A stretch of 64,000 bases of DNA from Bordetella parapertussis (GTDB taxonomy: Bacteria > Pseudomonadota > Gammaproteobacteria > Burkholderiales > Burkholderiaceae_A). A program made the position numbers and the translations under genes. Shown one piece after another: positions 43,257 through 52,282 of this stretch. Each line of letters opens with the position of its first letter. Within the stretch, counting starts at the first letter, position 1. The DNA lies in NCBI GenBank assembly GCA_945901825.1, contig CAMDMC010000004.1:30929-94928 (forward strand), written 5' to 3'. The notes below the pieces were generated by a model that did not search any database, had not been told where the DNA came from, and worked only from the letters and a program-made list of their open reading frames with translations.

Positions 43257-44033
43257 CTAAAGAAGGGATGAGGCGACAAGCTGTTGGGTGTAAGCATGCT
43301 GGGGGTCTTCAAGCACCTGATCGGCAAGTCCCGCCTCCACGAGCTCGCCATTAAGCATGACCAAGATTCGGTCAGCAAGCATGCGTGCAACCCCTAGGTC
43401 ATGGGTAACAAGAATCATGCTCAGACCCAATTGCGCTCGAAGTGTGTTGAGAAGGTCAAGTAGACGGGCCTGCACAGAGACATCAAGACCTGTGGTGGGC
43501 TCATCCATAAATAAAAGACGCGGGCTCGAGATAAGGTTGGCAATAAGACGTAAGCGCTGTTGCATACCACCTGAGAAAACTCTGGGCGATTCATCCATTC
43601 GCCTTGGGTCAAGTTCCACCCTTTGCATCCAGCTAGCAACCTCCGCACGAATCTTTCCGTAGTGACGATACCCGTTCACCATGAGGCGCTCGCTTACATG
43701 CCCACCGGCCGATACATGGGGACGCAATGCTTCATGACCGTGCTGCTGCAGAAAACCCCATTCGGTTCGCGAGAGCCTACGACGGTCTCGCTCTGAGAGG
43801 GTTTGTAGGTTCACCCAGCCCTGTCTGCTTTGATAACTAAGCCTGCCCGAATCGATGGACTGACGGCCTGCAAGCATGGACAACAAGGTGGACTTCCCAG
43901 ATCCCGACTCACCGACAATTACAAGCGTTTCCCCAACGCCCAGGTCCAGGCTTAGGTTGTCCACGGCTCTTAGACGGCCAAAAGACTTGCATACACCCTC
44001 GGCCCTCAGAATGAGCGACGGGTCAACATTCAT
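43257..44033 (-). CDS. phnK: C-P lyase ATPase subunit PhnK
   Basis: A 258-residue ABC-type ATPase with GESGSGKSTLL, VFSGGMQQRLRLIANLI and LFMDEPTTGLDVSVQARLLD, close to oligopeptide-ATPase style sequences as PhnK is. It binds PhnJ in the core complex. The start overlaps the phnJ stop by 4 bp (ATGA). Confidence 0.95.
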   Translation of the reverse strand: MNVDPSLILRAEGVCKSFGRLRAVDNLSLDLGVGETLVIVGESGSGKSTLLSMLAGRQSIDSGRLSYQSRQGWVNLQTLSERDRRRLSRTEWGFLQQHGHEALRPHVSAGGHVSERLMVNGYRHYGKIRAEVASWMQRVELDPRRMDESPRVFSGGMQQRLRLIANLISSPRLLFMDEPTTGLDVSVQARLLDLLNTLRAQLGLSMILVTHDLGVARMLADRILVMLNGELVEAGLADQVLEDPQHAYTQQLVASSLL

Positions 44034-44902
44034 TGGGCTAAACCCTTTGCTCGAGCATCCGCTTGAACCTTGTCCTCACAGGCATCGGTGTCCGAGCATA
44101 TAAACAGGCGTCCGCCTTCATCGTCTGCCACCATCTCGTCTAAAAAATGGTTGGTGGAACCACATCGCGCACAGGCCACCGACCAACGTTGAACTTCGAA
44201 AGGATAATCCTCGAAATCAAGCGAGCGAATCTTGGTGTAGGGCGGAACGGCATAGACCCGCTTTTCCCTTCCTGCGCCAAAGAGCATAAGGGCTGGACTG
44301 CAATGAAGCTTGGGGTTGTCGAACTTCGGGATAGGCGATGGCGACATAAGCTGGCGCCCGTCAACCATCACGGGATAGTCGTAGCTGGTTGCAATCTCGT
44401 CGTGCTGCGCAATGTCCTCGTAAAGACGAAGTTGCATCGCGCCATAGTCTTGTAAGGCATGCATTCGCAGGCACTCAAGGGCCCGTGGCTCAATCCACCG
44501 CAGAGGCTCTGGAATGGGCACTTGGAAGACAAGAATCTGACCAGCCTTCAAGGGCTTTTCTGGGATGCGGTGGCGCGTTTGAATGATGCTGGCCTGCTCG
44601 GTCTTTGTGGTGGTGGCTACACCGGTGGTCTTTGCAAAGAACCTGCGGATATTCACCGCATTGGTGGTGTCGTCAGCGCCTTGGTCAATCACTTTCAAGC
44701 AGTCATTGGGTCCAATCACGGCAGCCGTCACTTGAATACCCCCTGTGCCCCATCCATAGGGTAATGGCATTTCACGGCCCGCAAAAGGCACCTGATGTCC
44801 AGGAATGGCAATGGCTTTTAACAGTGCCCGGCGAATAAGTCGCTTGGTCTGCTCGTCAAGGTAGGCAAACGGGAGTTCATGCAGACGGGGGGTGGCAGTC
44901 AT
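44030..44902 (-). CDS. phnJ: C-P lyase catalytic subunit PhnJ (radical SAM)
   Basis: Cleaves the carbon-phosphorus bond of ribose-1-phosphonate 5-phosphate. The 290-residue protein has its four conserved cysteines at 244, 247, 269 and 275 (CARC, ICSDTDAC), the same spacing as the E. coli cluster ligands Cys241/244/266 and thiyl Cys272. The start overlaps phnI by 4 bp. This is the defining enzyme of the pathway. Confidence 0.97.
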   Translation of the reverse strand: MTATPRLHELPFAYLDEQTKRLIRRALLKAIAIPGHQVPFAGREMPLPYGWGTGGIQVTAAVIGPNDCLKVIDQGADDTTNAVNIRRFFAKTTGVATTTKTEQASIIQTRHRIPEKPLKAGQILVFQVPIPEPLRWIEPRALECLRMHALQDYGAMQLRLYEDIAQHDEIATSYDYPVMVDGRQLMSPSPIPKFDNPKLHCSPALMLFGAGREKRVYAVPPYTKIRSLDFEDYPFEVQRWSVACARCGSTNHFLDEMVADDEGGRLFICSDTDACEDKVQADARAKGLAQ

Positions 44903-46158
44903 TCTTCTTGATCTTTTCCTGGAATCGGAGGCGGTGCACCTGTCGGCGACCGCTTTTCCCGAATGCGTCTTAAAAGACTTAGCTCGGACTGAAAGTCAAC
45001 ATAATGCGGAAGCTTAAGATGCTGGACGAAGCCGCTTGCCTCCACGTTGTCGGCGTGGGCAAGAACAAACTCAAGGTCTTGTGCGGGAGCTCCGGTAGGC
45101 TCCCCAAGGGATTCAGATTGCAGGGCCCGGTCAACCAAGGCCATCGCCATAGCTTTTCGCTCTGCCCTTCCCGGAGCAAGGCCATAGCCGGTGGTGAACC
45201 GCCCCTCCTGGGGCTCAGCAGGACGCGAGGAATCACTTGCGTTGGGCAAGGCCATGAACTGCGTGATCATTTCGCACTCTGTAAGTAAGAGTTCGCCAAT
45301 ACCGACGGGCTCGTCGCTTTCAACCGTAGGGTCGATGAAGGACAACGGTACTGTCACCGGTGTAAAGCCGCAGCGGATCTCGCCAACAAATGGGTGAGTC
45401 GAACCAAAGCCCCGCTGGGTCGAGTAGCCCAGTGCAAGAAGAAAGCCCTCATCGGCGCGGGCAAGGCCCTGAAGCCAGGCTTCGCGAAGCATCGGAAACT
45501 TCATAGGGGACTGCGTGAGATCGGGGATGGTGTTAGCGGTTCCCCGATCGTCTGCTAACTGTTCTTTAGATGCGGAATTGGGCTTTGCCTCGGGCAACGG
45601 CTCAAGCAGACCTTCTAAGCGCAGGAACTGGCTAACACGGCCAAGCTCAGGGTAACAAACTTCCTGCTCTTCCTTGGACTGTCCAGCTGCTAGAGCTTCT
45701 GAACTCGGACTGCCTGCAGTCGCGATCAAATCAGCAAGCCCAGACACCTCACCAAACGGTGCAGGCTCCATGAGAAGACGCTGACTGTAATCGGCTGTGG
45801 GACCAAGAATCTGTCCGCCAGGAACATCTTTGAAGATCGCAGAGATTCGTCGCTGCACCTGCATAAAACCTGTCTGCAGCGGCAGGGCACGTCCAATACG
45901 CTCAAGGCTAGTACGAAAGGCACGCAGAAGGAAAATAGCCTCAACAAGGTCACCCTGAGCACGCCGAATCGCCAAGGCAGCAAGCTCAGGGTCTAGCAGA
46001 TTGCCCTCGGCCATTACGCGATCTACAGCAAGGCCAAGCTGCTGAATAACCTGAATATCGTTAATTTCTTCTTGACTTAGGTCTGCGCTGCGCCAGCGCT
46101 CAAAGGCATCGAGCGAGGCCTCAATGGCCTGCTCACCACCCTTTACCGCAACATACAT
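44899..46158 (-). CDS. phnI: C-P lyase core subunit PhnI
   Basis: A 419-residue core subunit, longer than the ~354-residue E. coli PhnI. Family text is clear: MYVAVKGGEQAIEASLDAFERW at the N terminus and YGLAPGRAERKAMAMALVDRAL in the C-terminal half. An extra, low-conservation stretch near residues 150-210 (containing SSEALAAGQSKEEQE and KPNSASKEQLADDRG) accounts for most of the length. Forms the ribose-triphosphate transfer step with PhnG, H and L. Downstream start overlaps by 4 bp. Confidence 0.95.
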   Translation of the reverse strand: MYVAVKGGEQAIEASLDAFERWRSADLSQEEINDIQVIQQLGLAVDRVMAEGNLLDPELAALAIRRAQGDLVEAIFLLRAFRTSLERIGRALPLQTGFMQVQRRISAIFKDVPGGQILGPTADYSQRLLMEPAPFGEVSGLADLIATAGSPSSEALAAGQSKEEQEVCYPELGRVSQFLRLEGLLEPLPEAKPNSASKEQLADDRGTANTIPDLTQSPMKFPMLREAWLQGLARADEGFLLALGYSTQRGFGSTHPFVGEIRCGFTPVTVPLSFIDPTVESDEPVGIGELLLTECEMITQFMALPNASDSSRPAEPQEGRFTTGYGLAPGRAERKAMAMALVDRALQSESLGEPTGAPAQDLEFVLAHADNVEASGFVQHLKLPHYVDFQSELSLLRRIREKRSPTGAPPPIPGKDQEE

Positions 46159-46160
46159 TC

Positions 46161-46814
46161 CTAGGTCTGCCCAGTGAATGCCCTGGCGGGCTGGCGAGAA
46201 AAATGCAGGCGCGTACTACGAGGCAGGGCCAAAACCCTCGCCTCGTGAATAAATACAATGTCGATACCTAAAGGGTAAAGGCTCTGCTGCTGTCTACGCC
46301 AGTTCCAGAAAAGACTCGACAGACCAAGGTCGTTCATCTGGCGCTCATCAGAAATGCCTGGGCCTTCAAGCAAAAGACTCAGGCTTTGTGAGGAATCGCT
46401 ACTGATATGACTAAACGTATTGTCCAGGGTCACAACCAGTGTGGATGAGGTCTCGGGCGCGAGTTCCTCCCCCACTTTAAGAGAGCCAAGAAAACTTAGA
46501 AGCTGATCATCCCGCTCCTTAAAGCGCAGACTTTCCGCATTCAAGAAAATAAAGTCTGCCTTCGCAGCGCTTTGAATACTCGCTCCAGAATAGAACCGGA
46601 TTGCCTCATTGGTCTGTGGAAAATCTTTGCTGTAGAAACTTACCTCGCTGTCAAGCAAGGCTAAGGCAAGGCTCAAAAGCCCAGCAGGCTCGTTAGGTAT
46701 GGGCTCGGCTGTAAGAACAAGCGACTGCCACAGCCCGGGCTCGGCCATGGCAGACATCAGGGCGCGAAAAGTTGCCTGACTGTCGGTAACAGGGTCACGA
46801 AAACCTGCACGCAT
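46161..46814 (-). CDS. phnH: C-P lyase core subunit PhnH
   Basis: A 217-residue core subunit. It begins MRAGFRDPVTDSQATFRALM and continues AMAEPGLWQSL, typical of PhnH. I start at ATG 46812-46814, which is one base from the phnG stop with GGGA upstream; the longer frame to 46874 would cover the phnG end. The phnI start follows at 2 bp. Confidence 0.94.
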   Translation of the reverse strand: MRAGFRDPVTDSQATFRALMSAMAEPGLWQSLVLTAEPIPNEPAGLLSLALALLDSEVSFYSKDFPQTNEAIRFYSGASIQSAAKADFIFLNAESLRFKERDDQLLSFLGSLKVGEELAPETSSTLVVTLDNTFSHISSDSSQSLSLLLEGPGISDERQMNDLGLSSLFWNWRRQQQSLYPLGIDIVFIHEARVLALPRSTRLHFSRQPARAFTGQT

Positions 46815-46815
46815 G

Positions 46816-47319
46816 CTAGGTCCCACTTCCCAGACCAGCAAGTTGATCACCCGACGCATCGGCCTCACGAGCAAGTGTAAAAAACTGCACCTTGGTCAGT
46901 TCAGCCTGCGCACTGCGCAGAGTTTGGCGCTCGGCCAATGCCTGACCAAGGCAATTGAGAATAGCCTGACCAACGGTTCTTGCCCAGTTCGCCTCTTGCA
47001 TAAGGGCATCGAAAAAGGCCACGTTTTTCGCATGCTCAAGCTGACGACCCAAGACCATACTGTGGCCAATAAGCCCTGTTCTGTGACGAAGACTGCAACG
47101 AGTCGCAGTGGCTTCACTAAAAATAAAGGGGCCGCCCAGACCGTCAACCCGGGCGGGAAGCTGCAACAGACAGACCTCAGGACCCCGCAAGGTTGTGGCC
47201 TGGTGCATGTCCTGGCTAAAGCCATGGCAGTGGGCCCCTAGCAGGTTGTGAAACAGATCGGCCTGGGCAGAGGCGCAGAGACCAAGCCATTGAGCACGCG
47301 TAAAAGAGGAAGCAGTCAT
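46816..47319 (-). CDS. phnG: C-P lyase core subunit PhnG
   Basis: A 167-residue core subunit. Typical text: FTRAQWLGLCASAQ, LRGPEVCLLQLPARVDGLGGPFIFSEATATRCSLR, and RQLEHAKNVAFFDALMQ. It starts the phnGHIJKLM part of the operon 48 bp after phnE. Confidence 0.94.
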   Translation of the reverse strand: MTASSFTRAQWLGLCASAQADLFHNLLGAHCHGFSQDMHQATTLRGPEVCLLQLPARVDGLGGPFIFSEATATRCSLRHRTGLIGHSMVLGRQLEHAKNVAFFDALMQEANWARTVGQAILNCLGQALAERQTLRSAQAELTKVQFFTLAREADASGDQLAGLGSGT

Positions 47320-47367
47320 GAAAAACGATCGAAAACCTACAGAAACCTTACCTAGTGAAATTGCAGC

Positions 47368-48183
47368 CTAGATAAGCATGGCACGAATCCGTGCAGAGAT
47401 GAAATCAATAATGGAGACCGACGCCACAAGAATAATAAGCAGGGCACAGGTCTCGGCGTACTGAAAGCCTCTCATAATTTCCCAGAGAATCTGTCCGATG
47501 CCACCTGCGCCCACAATCCCTAATACAGACGCACCACGCACGTTCGCCTCAAAACGATAGAGCGTGTAGCTTATCCACAAGGGTAAGACCTGAGGAATGA
47601 CCCCATAAATAATTTCCTCAACTTGGTTTGCACCGGTAGCACGAATGCCTTCCACAGGCTGAGGATCAATGGACTCAACCGCCTCCGAGAAGAGCTTGGC
47701 CAAGGTACCGGTTGTTGAGATAAACAAGGCCAGCACACCTGCAAAGGGTCCAAGCCCAACGGCAACAATAAAGAGCAGGGCAAAGACAAGCTCGTTGACT
47801 GCACGAAAGGTATCCATCAGACGGCGCATGGGCTGATGAATCCAGACCGGTGAAATATTTTCAGCGCTTAACAAACCACAAGGAATGGCAAGGACCACAG
47901 CAAGGGCCGTGCCCCAGACCGCTATTTTAATTGTGACGATCATCTCGTCAACGTAGACCCGCCAGTCGTTGAAGTTAGGTGGGAAAAAGTCATCGAGGAA
48001 GGTCGCCATATTCTGCGAGTCTTCGATGAGCGACATGGGCCGCATATCGGCACCTTCCCAGGAGCCCACCAACAAGGCCACGAGGACGGCAAAAAACAGC
48101 ATTCCGGCGTAAGACTTTGGCCGAGCGGTGTATGCAAGCGAGGCTTTTTCGCGCATTAAGGGGTTCATCGACACGTCTTGCAT
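47368..48183 (-). CDS. phnE: phosphonate ABC transporter permease
   Basis: A 271-residue permease with about six membrane segments and the EAA-type loop [28 protein letters not shown]. It partners the PhnC ATPase and PhnD binding protein. Start ATG 48181-48183 has AAAGG upstream; the frame open to 48231 covers the terminator-like hairpin and is not used. Only one permease gene is present, as is common. Confidence 0.94.
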   Translation of the reverse strand: MQDVSMNPLMREKASLAYTARPKSYAGMLFFAVLVALLVGSWEGADMRPMSLIEDSQNMATFLDDFFPPNFNDWRVYVDEMIVTIKIAVWGTALAVVLAIPCGLLSAENISPVWIHQPMRRLMDTFRAVNELVFALLFIVAVGLGPFAGVLALFISTTGTLAKLFSEAVESIDPQPVEGIRATGANQVEEIIYGVIPQVLPLWISYTLYRFEANVRGASVLGIVGAGGIGQILWEIMRGFQYAETCALLIILVASVSIIDFISARIRAMLI

Positions 48184-48203
48184 GCTTGAGCCTTTAGCCG
48201 TTT

Positions 48204-48241
48204 TAAAAAGAAGACGCCCGGGGAAACCCACGGGCGTTTCT
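48204..48241 (-). terminator. hairpin with T-run between phnD and phnE
   Basis: On the minus strand ACGCCCG (48237-48231) pairs with CGGGCGT (48220-48214) across a 10-base loop and is followed by CTTCTTTTT (48213-48205). The form is a Rho-independent terminator lying inside the operon, 18 bp after the phnD stop. It should be partial, giving more phnCD (binding protein) than downstream transcript. Confidence 0.7.
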
Positions 48242-48258
48242 TAAGTAGAGGAGCTACC

Positions 48259-49260
48259 TTATTTCTTAATGGCTTTAGCGCGTGCATCAAGGGCAGCAAG
48301 CTGCTTTTCAATCTCGGCGAGCTGTTTTGTCTTATCCGATGCAGAAAGCTTCGTGTCGTTTTCGATCTTGCGCTTGTCCTTGAAGAGCTCAAGCTGGCGG
48401 ATTGGAATAAGCTGGTCGTTGGAGGAATCCACGAAGCCTTTCCACTCATGGGGCTTTAAGATTTCGCGCTGACGATCACCTTCTGCTCCGGAGGCCTGAC
48501 CGTAGGTCATGAAGAAGCTTTTAATTTTCTTCTTGGTATCGGCATCGAGATCTTGACGGTAGACCAAGGGGTCTCCAGGAATAAGGGGCGAGCGCCAGAT
48601 TTCTCTTAGGTTTGCATGCGCATCGGGCTTATTTTGTTGCAGACGTGTCCAGCTTTCAGTATTGAAAGTGGCAACGTCCACCTGCTTATTGGCAACTGCC
48701 AGGGCATTGTTCTCGTGGCTTGCCGTGGTTACAACTTTGAAGGACTGCTTGGGGTCTACGTTATTCAAAGCAAAGACGTAGTAGGCAGGAACAAGAAAGC
48801 CCGAGGTTGAATTGGGATCACCATTACCAAATCGAATGTTCTTCGAGTCTTTTAAAACATCCTGCATGTTTTTGTAAGGAAGATCTTTGTGGGTGATCAG
48901 TAAAGAGTAGTAGCCCATAGAGCCGTCAAGGGCAACTGTCTGCACAAAAATCTCACCGCTTGAGCGATCCACGGCCTGCATGGCAGCTTTATTGCCATAC
49001 CAGGCTACTTGGACTTTATTGAAGCGCATGGCCTCAATAACGCCCGCATAATCCGAGGCGTAAAAGCCCTTTACAGGAATGCCAATGGCCTTCTCCATAT
49101 CGGCAAGTAAAGGGTCAAACATCTTCTTTTGAATGCTTGAGGCCTCTGTCGAGATGATGCCAAAAACAATTTCCTTCGGCTTTGCAGCAAAGCTAACGAC
49201 ACTGGTTAAAAGTCCAGCGGCAAGACCTGCTGCCATAAGGCTACGACGCAAAACGTTCAT
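48259..49260 (-). CDS. phnD: phosphonate ABC transporter substrate-binding protein
   Basis: A 333-residue periplasmic binding protein. Signal: MNVLRRSLMAAGLAAGLLTS. Ligand region: VFGIISTEASSIQKKMFDPLLADMEKAIGIPVKGFYASDYAGVIEAMRFNKVQVAWYG, the PhnD/PhnD-like hallmark (read in parts). A basic coiled-coil tail (residues ~300-333: KTKQLAEIEKQLAALDARA) is longer than usual. Start ATG 49258-49260 has AGGAG 6 bp upstream; the frame to 49431 reaches into phnC. Confidence 0.95.
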   Translation of the reverse strand: MNVLRRSLMAAGLAAGLLTSVVSFAAKPKEIVFGIISTEASSIQKKMFDPLLADMEKAIGIPVKGFYASDYAGVIEAMRFNKVQVAWYGNKAAMQAVDRSSGEIFVQTVALDGSMGYYSLLITHKDLPYKNMQDVLKDSKNIRFGNGDPNSTSGFLVPAYYVFALNNVDPKQSFKVVTTASHENNALAVANKQVDVATFNTESWTRLQQNKPDAHANLREIWRSPLIPGDPLVYRQDLDADTKKKIKSFFMTYGQASGAEGDRQREILKPHEWKGFVDSSNDQLIPIRQLELFKDKRKIENDTKLSASDKTKQLAEIEKQLAALDARAKAIKK

Positions 49261-49288
49261 ACAGACTCCTGTTGTGGGTGGTTGAGGT

Positions 49289-50191
49289 TTAAGACACGAG
49301 AAACGGCTGCGGCCCAATCGGAACTCCGTTGGTTGCAGGAAAAGAGCTTTCGGAAGACGCGACAGAGGCTTGTGCCCCTTGGATGGCGAGATCGTCAAAA
49401 ACCAGATCGGAATCTGCGCCGTAGAGTTCACGCAGTTGCTGCTCAGTTAGGCTTGCCGAGGGACCGTCGTAAACTACGCGCCCCTCCCTTAGGGCTACGA
49501 CGCGCTGGCAGTACTTCAGGGCAACGGCAACCTGATGCAGTGAGACAACGACCGTGCAACCTTTCTGGTTGAGGTCAACCAGAAGTTCCATAACGAGTCT
49601 TGATGATTCCGGGTCGAGGCTAGCGATGGGCTCGTCGGCGAGAATCAGTTCTGCCCCCTGCGCGATCGCCCTTGCAATGGCCACTCGCTGTTGCTGCCCG
49701 CCCGATAGCAGGCGGGCCCGCTTAAATGCGTGATCTTGAATACCAACCTGGTCAAGCGCTTCAAGTGCCCTAAGCTTCGTCTCTCGCGAAAACTGGCCGG
49801 TCAAAGAGCGCCACCAGGGGGTCGCGTAGACGGACCCAACACAAACGTTTGTAATGACCTTAAGCCGTGAAACAAGGTTGAACTGCTGGAAGATGGTTGC
49901 AATCTGCCCTCGAATGGCGCGTGTCTGAGGGCTGAGACGTCCTTCTTTTTGAAGGATTCGGCCATTGATTTCCACCAGCCCATCGGAATCTTTGTCCGCA
50001 CGGTGAAGGCCACTGATGACCCGCATTAGGGTTGACTTACCAGAACCAGACGCACCAAGCAGGGCAACCATTTCACCCTTTTGAATTTGGAGGTTAATCC
50101 CGTCAAGGGCCCTGCAACGATGCTGGCCTGCAGAGACAAACGTCTTTTGAACGTTGCCTAGCCTAATAAAAGGAGCGGACGTGTTGGTCAT
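49289..50191 (-). CDS. phnC: phosphonate ABC transporter ATPase
   Basis: A 300-residue ABC ATPase: Walker A LGASGSGKSTLM, signature LLSGGQQQRVAIARAIAQ, Walker B LILADEPIASLDPESS. The text FQQFNLVSRLKVITNV and YATPWWRSL is PhnC-type. A ~35-residue C-terminal tail extends past the usual end. First gene of the phnCDE-GHIJKLM operon. No ribosome site is seen upstream of the ATG, and a Pho-box-like array ends 23 bp away, so the transcript may be nearly leaderless. Confidence 0.94.
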   Translation of the reverse strand: MTNTSAPFIRLGNVQKTFVSAGQHRCRALDGINLQIQKGEMVALLGASGSGKSTLMRVISGLHRADKDSDGLVEINGRILQKEGRLSPQTRAIRGQIATIFQQFNLVSRLKVITNVCVGSVYATPWWRSLTGQFSRETKLRALEALDQVGIQDHAFKRARLLSGGQQQRVAIARAIAQGAELILADEPIASLDPESSRLVMELLVDLNQKGCTVVVSLHQVAVALKYCQRVVALREGRVVYDGPSASLTEQQLRELYGADSDLVFDDLAIQGAQASVASSESSFPATNGVPIGPQPFLVS

Positions 50192-50213
50192 ACGACAATG
50201 GTGGATTGTCCAT

Positions 50214-50242
50214 ATGACGAAGACTTGAAGGATCTGTGACGA
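50214..50242 (-). promoter_or_regulatory. candidate PhoB box (three half sites) upstream of phnC
   Basis: On the minus strand three 7-mers follow at 11-bp intervals: TCGTCAC (50242-50236), CCTTCAA (50231-50225) and TCGTCAT (50220-50214). Spacing and the GTCA core match the CTGTCAT-N4-CTGTCAT pattern of PhoB boxes; the middle unit is weak. CGTCACAGA is shared with the btaA site. Confidence 0.45.
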
Positions 50243-50366
50243 AAAGGTTTCAATAGCCTACTTGACTTTTAGCACTGGCCTCTAAGCCACTGGCATAGAT
50301 CATTTTCTTTGCCACCAGAGCCTTATGCAGGCGCGACCCAAAGGCCCGAATAATCACTAAACCTTC

Positions 50367-51650
50367 ATGTATCACTGGTTTAATGACAGTCATGAAAAGG
50401 CAACCAAAGTGAAAAAAGGCTTTTATGCCGTTATCTCTGCCCAGTTCTTTTCATCGCTGGCCGACAACGCACTTCTGATTGCCACCATTGCACTACTTGT
50501 CGAGCTAGCATCCCCCGACTGGATGCATCCACTACTGAAGCTCTTTTTCACGGTCTCTTACGTTCTTCTTGCGCCTTTTGTGGGTGCTTTCGCTGACGCA
50601 ATGCCCAAAGGACGAGCAATGTTCATTGGTAACCTTGTGAAAATCTCAGGAGGTGTGCTTGCCTTTGTGGGTGTTCATCCTCTGCTTGCCTATGGCCTCG
50701 TTGGACTGGGGGCGGCAGCCTACTCTCCTGCGAAGTACGGCATCCTCACCGAACTCCTCCCACCGAGTCAGCTGGTTGCAGCCAATGGATGGATTGAAGG
50801 CACCACGGTGAGCTCCATTATTCTGGGAACGATGCTGGGCGGGATATTAATAACACCCCTTGTTTCTAGCTTTCTTATAGAACTTATGCCTCTCATTCAA
50901 TCGCCAGCCCAGGCCGCGCTTGTGGTGGTTGCTGGTCTCTATGGCATTGCTGCACTTCTGAACCTGCGCATTCCCAGTACAGGTGCACAATACAGACAAC
51001 GAGGGTTTCATCCGGTTGTGATGACCCGAATGTTCTGGTTGGCCAACAAAAGGCTTTGGACGGATAAGCTTGGGCAGATCTCACTGGCCGTCACGACCCT
51101 CTTCTGGGGGGCAGGTGCCACCTTGCAATTCATCGTGCTTCGCTGGGCAGAGCATCAGCTAGGAATGACCCTGGATCAGGCTGCGATACTTCAAGGTGTC
51201 GTAGCCATTGGCATTGCTGTTGGAGCCATTTCCGCTGCAAAAAGCATTCGGCTTCAAGACTCTTGCCGTGTTCTTGTTCTTGGCGCCTTAATGGGTATCT
51301 TCGTGCCTGGCATGATCTTCGTGTTCGACACCTACGTGGCCATTGCACTGTTGGCGTTTATTGGAATGCTTGCGGGGTTTTTTGTTGTACCCATGAACGC
51401 CCTGCTTCAACACCGAGGTCACGTAACCTTGTCTGCAGGCCGGTCTATTGCCGTGCAGAATTTCAATGAGAACCTAAACGTACTTCTCATGCTTGCCATT
51501 TATGCGGGTCTTCTACACCTCAATGTACCCATTAATGTCGTGATCGTAATGTTTGGCGCCTTTGTTGCACTGGCCATGCTGCTTGTTATGGTCTGGTACA
51601 GGAACAACAGGAAAAACCACGACCTCGCGGCGCTTATTCAGTCCCACTAG
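50367..51650 (+). CDS. lplT: lysophospholipid transporter LplT
   Basis: A 427-residue MFS protein that flips lysophospholipids across the inner membrane. Family text is obvious: FYAVISAQFFSSLADNALLIATIALL, PFVGAFADAMPKGRAMFIGN, YSPAKYGILTELLPPSQLVAANGWIEGTTV. The usual partner aas (acyltransferase-synthetase) is not next to it. It is convergent with btaB, overlapping by 17 bp, and divergent from phnC. Its place among lipid-remodelling genes fits membrane lipid turnover. Confidence 0.92.
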   Translation: MYHWFNDSHEKATKVKKGFYAVISAQFFSSLADNALLIATIALLVELASPDWMHPLLKLFFTVSYVLLAPFVGAFADAMPKGRAMFIGNLVKISGGVLAFVGVHPLLAYGLVGLGAAAYSPAKYGILTELLPPSQLVAANGWIEGTTVSSIILGTMLGGILITPLVSSFLIELMPLIQSPAQAALVVVAGLYGIAALLNLRIPSTGAQYRQRGFHPVVMTRMFWLANKRLWTDKLGQISLAVTTLFWGAGATLQFIVLRWAEHQLGMTLDQAAILQGVVAIGIAVGAISAAKSIRLQDSCRVLVLGALMGIFVPGMIFVFDTYVAIALLAFIGMLAGFFVVPMNALLQHRGHVTLSAGRSIAVQNFNENLNVLLMLAIYAGLLHLNVPINVVIVMFGAFVALAMLLVMVWYRNNRKNHDLAALIQSH

Positions 51651-52281
51651 GTGACTGTCGGGCAGATACAAGCTGCGCGCTGTAGCAATACCGGCCCCAA
51701 TGCCACTGGCGAAGAAGGTATCCCGTGTGCCTAAGGCTATCGATGACCTCAGGCTGAGGGTAGACCTCAAACCGATTCAAAAATTTCAGAACCCAACCTT
51801 GCAGGGGTTTAACCCATGACTGAAGGTCACCGAAATCAACAACATGAATGGCACCGTCGGGCTCAAGCATTGAAGTCGCATTACGCAGAGCGTCGACAGG
51901 GCTTGGCATCATCGAGAGTGAGTAAGGGAAAAGAACTGCAGCCACGGGTAGTTGTGGCTTGTAGGACTCGGCATAGCCATGGGCAAGCTCTATTTGCTGA
52001 CTTAGCCCCTGACGGTTTACTTTCTGCTGCGCAATCTCCAGCATGGCCATCGAGGCATCCACACCAATAAGATGAAGATCAGGGCGCCTGCGGGCAAGAC
52101 GAATAAGGTTACGCCCCGTGCCACAGCCCATTTCAAGGACGGTCGCCCCGTGAACCGGGTTCAATTCATCGACCAGGCGGTCGCGGCCAAGAAGAAAAAA
52201 CGGACGGGAAATGTCGTAAACGTAGCGCGTCCACCTGTAGACGTCGTCCATGCGACGACCATGACTATCAAGGCTATTCAA
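51634..52281 (-). CDS. btaB: betaine lipid N-methyltransferase BtaB
   Basis: A 215-residue class I SAM methyltransferase: SAM motif VLEMGCGTGRNLIRLARRRPDLHLIGVDAS is present near residues 48-77. It is next to btaA, 1 bp apart, so together they should turn diacylglycerol and SAM into DGTS, with BtaB adding three methyl groups. YDISRPFFLLGRDRL matches the BtaB start. Alone the sequence could be any small methyltransferase; the pair makes the call. Confidence 0.82.
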   Translation of the reverse strand: MNSLDSHGRRMDDVYRWTRYVYDISRPFFLLGRDRLVDELNPVHGATVLEMGCGTGRNLIRLARRRPDLHLIGVDASMAMLEIAQQKVNRQGLSQQIELAHGYAESYKPQLPVAAVLFPYSLSMMPSPVDALRNATSMLEPDGAIHVVDFGDLQSWVKPLQGWVLKFLNRFEVYPQPEVIDSLRHTGYLLRQWHWGRYCYSAQLVSARQSPSGTE

Positions 52282-52282
52282 A

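Noticed and set aside
48165..48449. ORF crossing the phnD end and the terminator
   Set aside because: Shadow frame of phnD with Ser/Arg/Leu-rich text.
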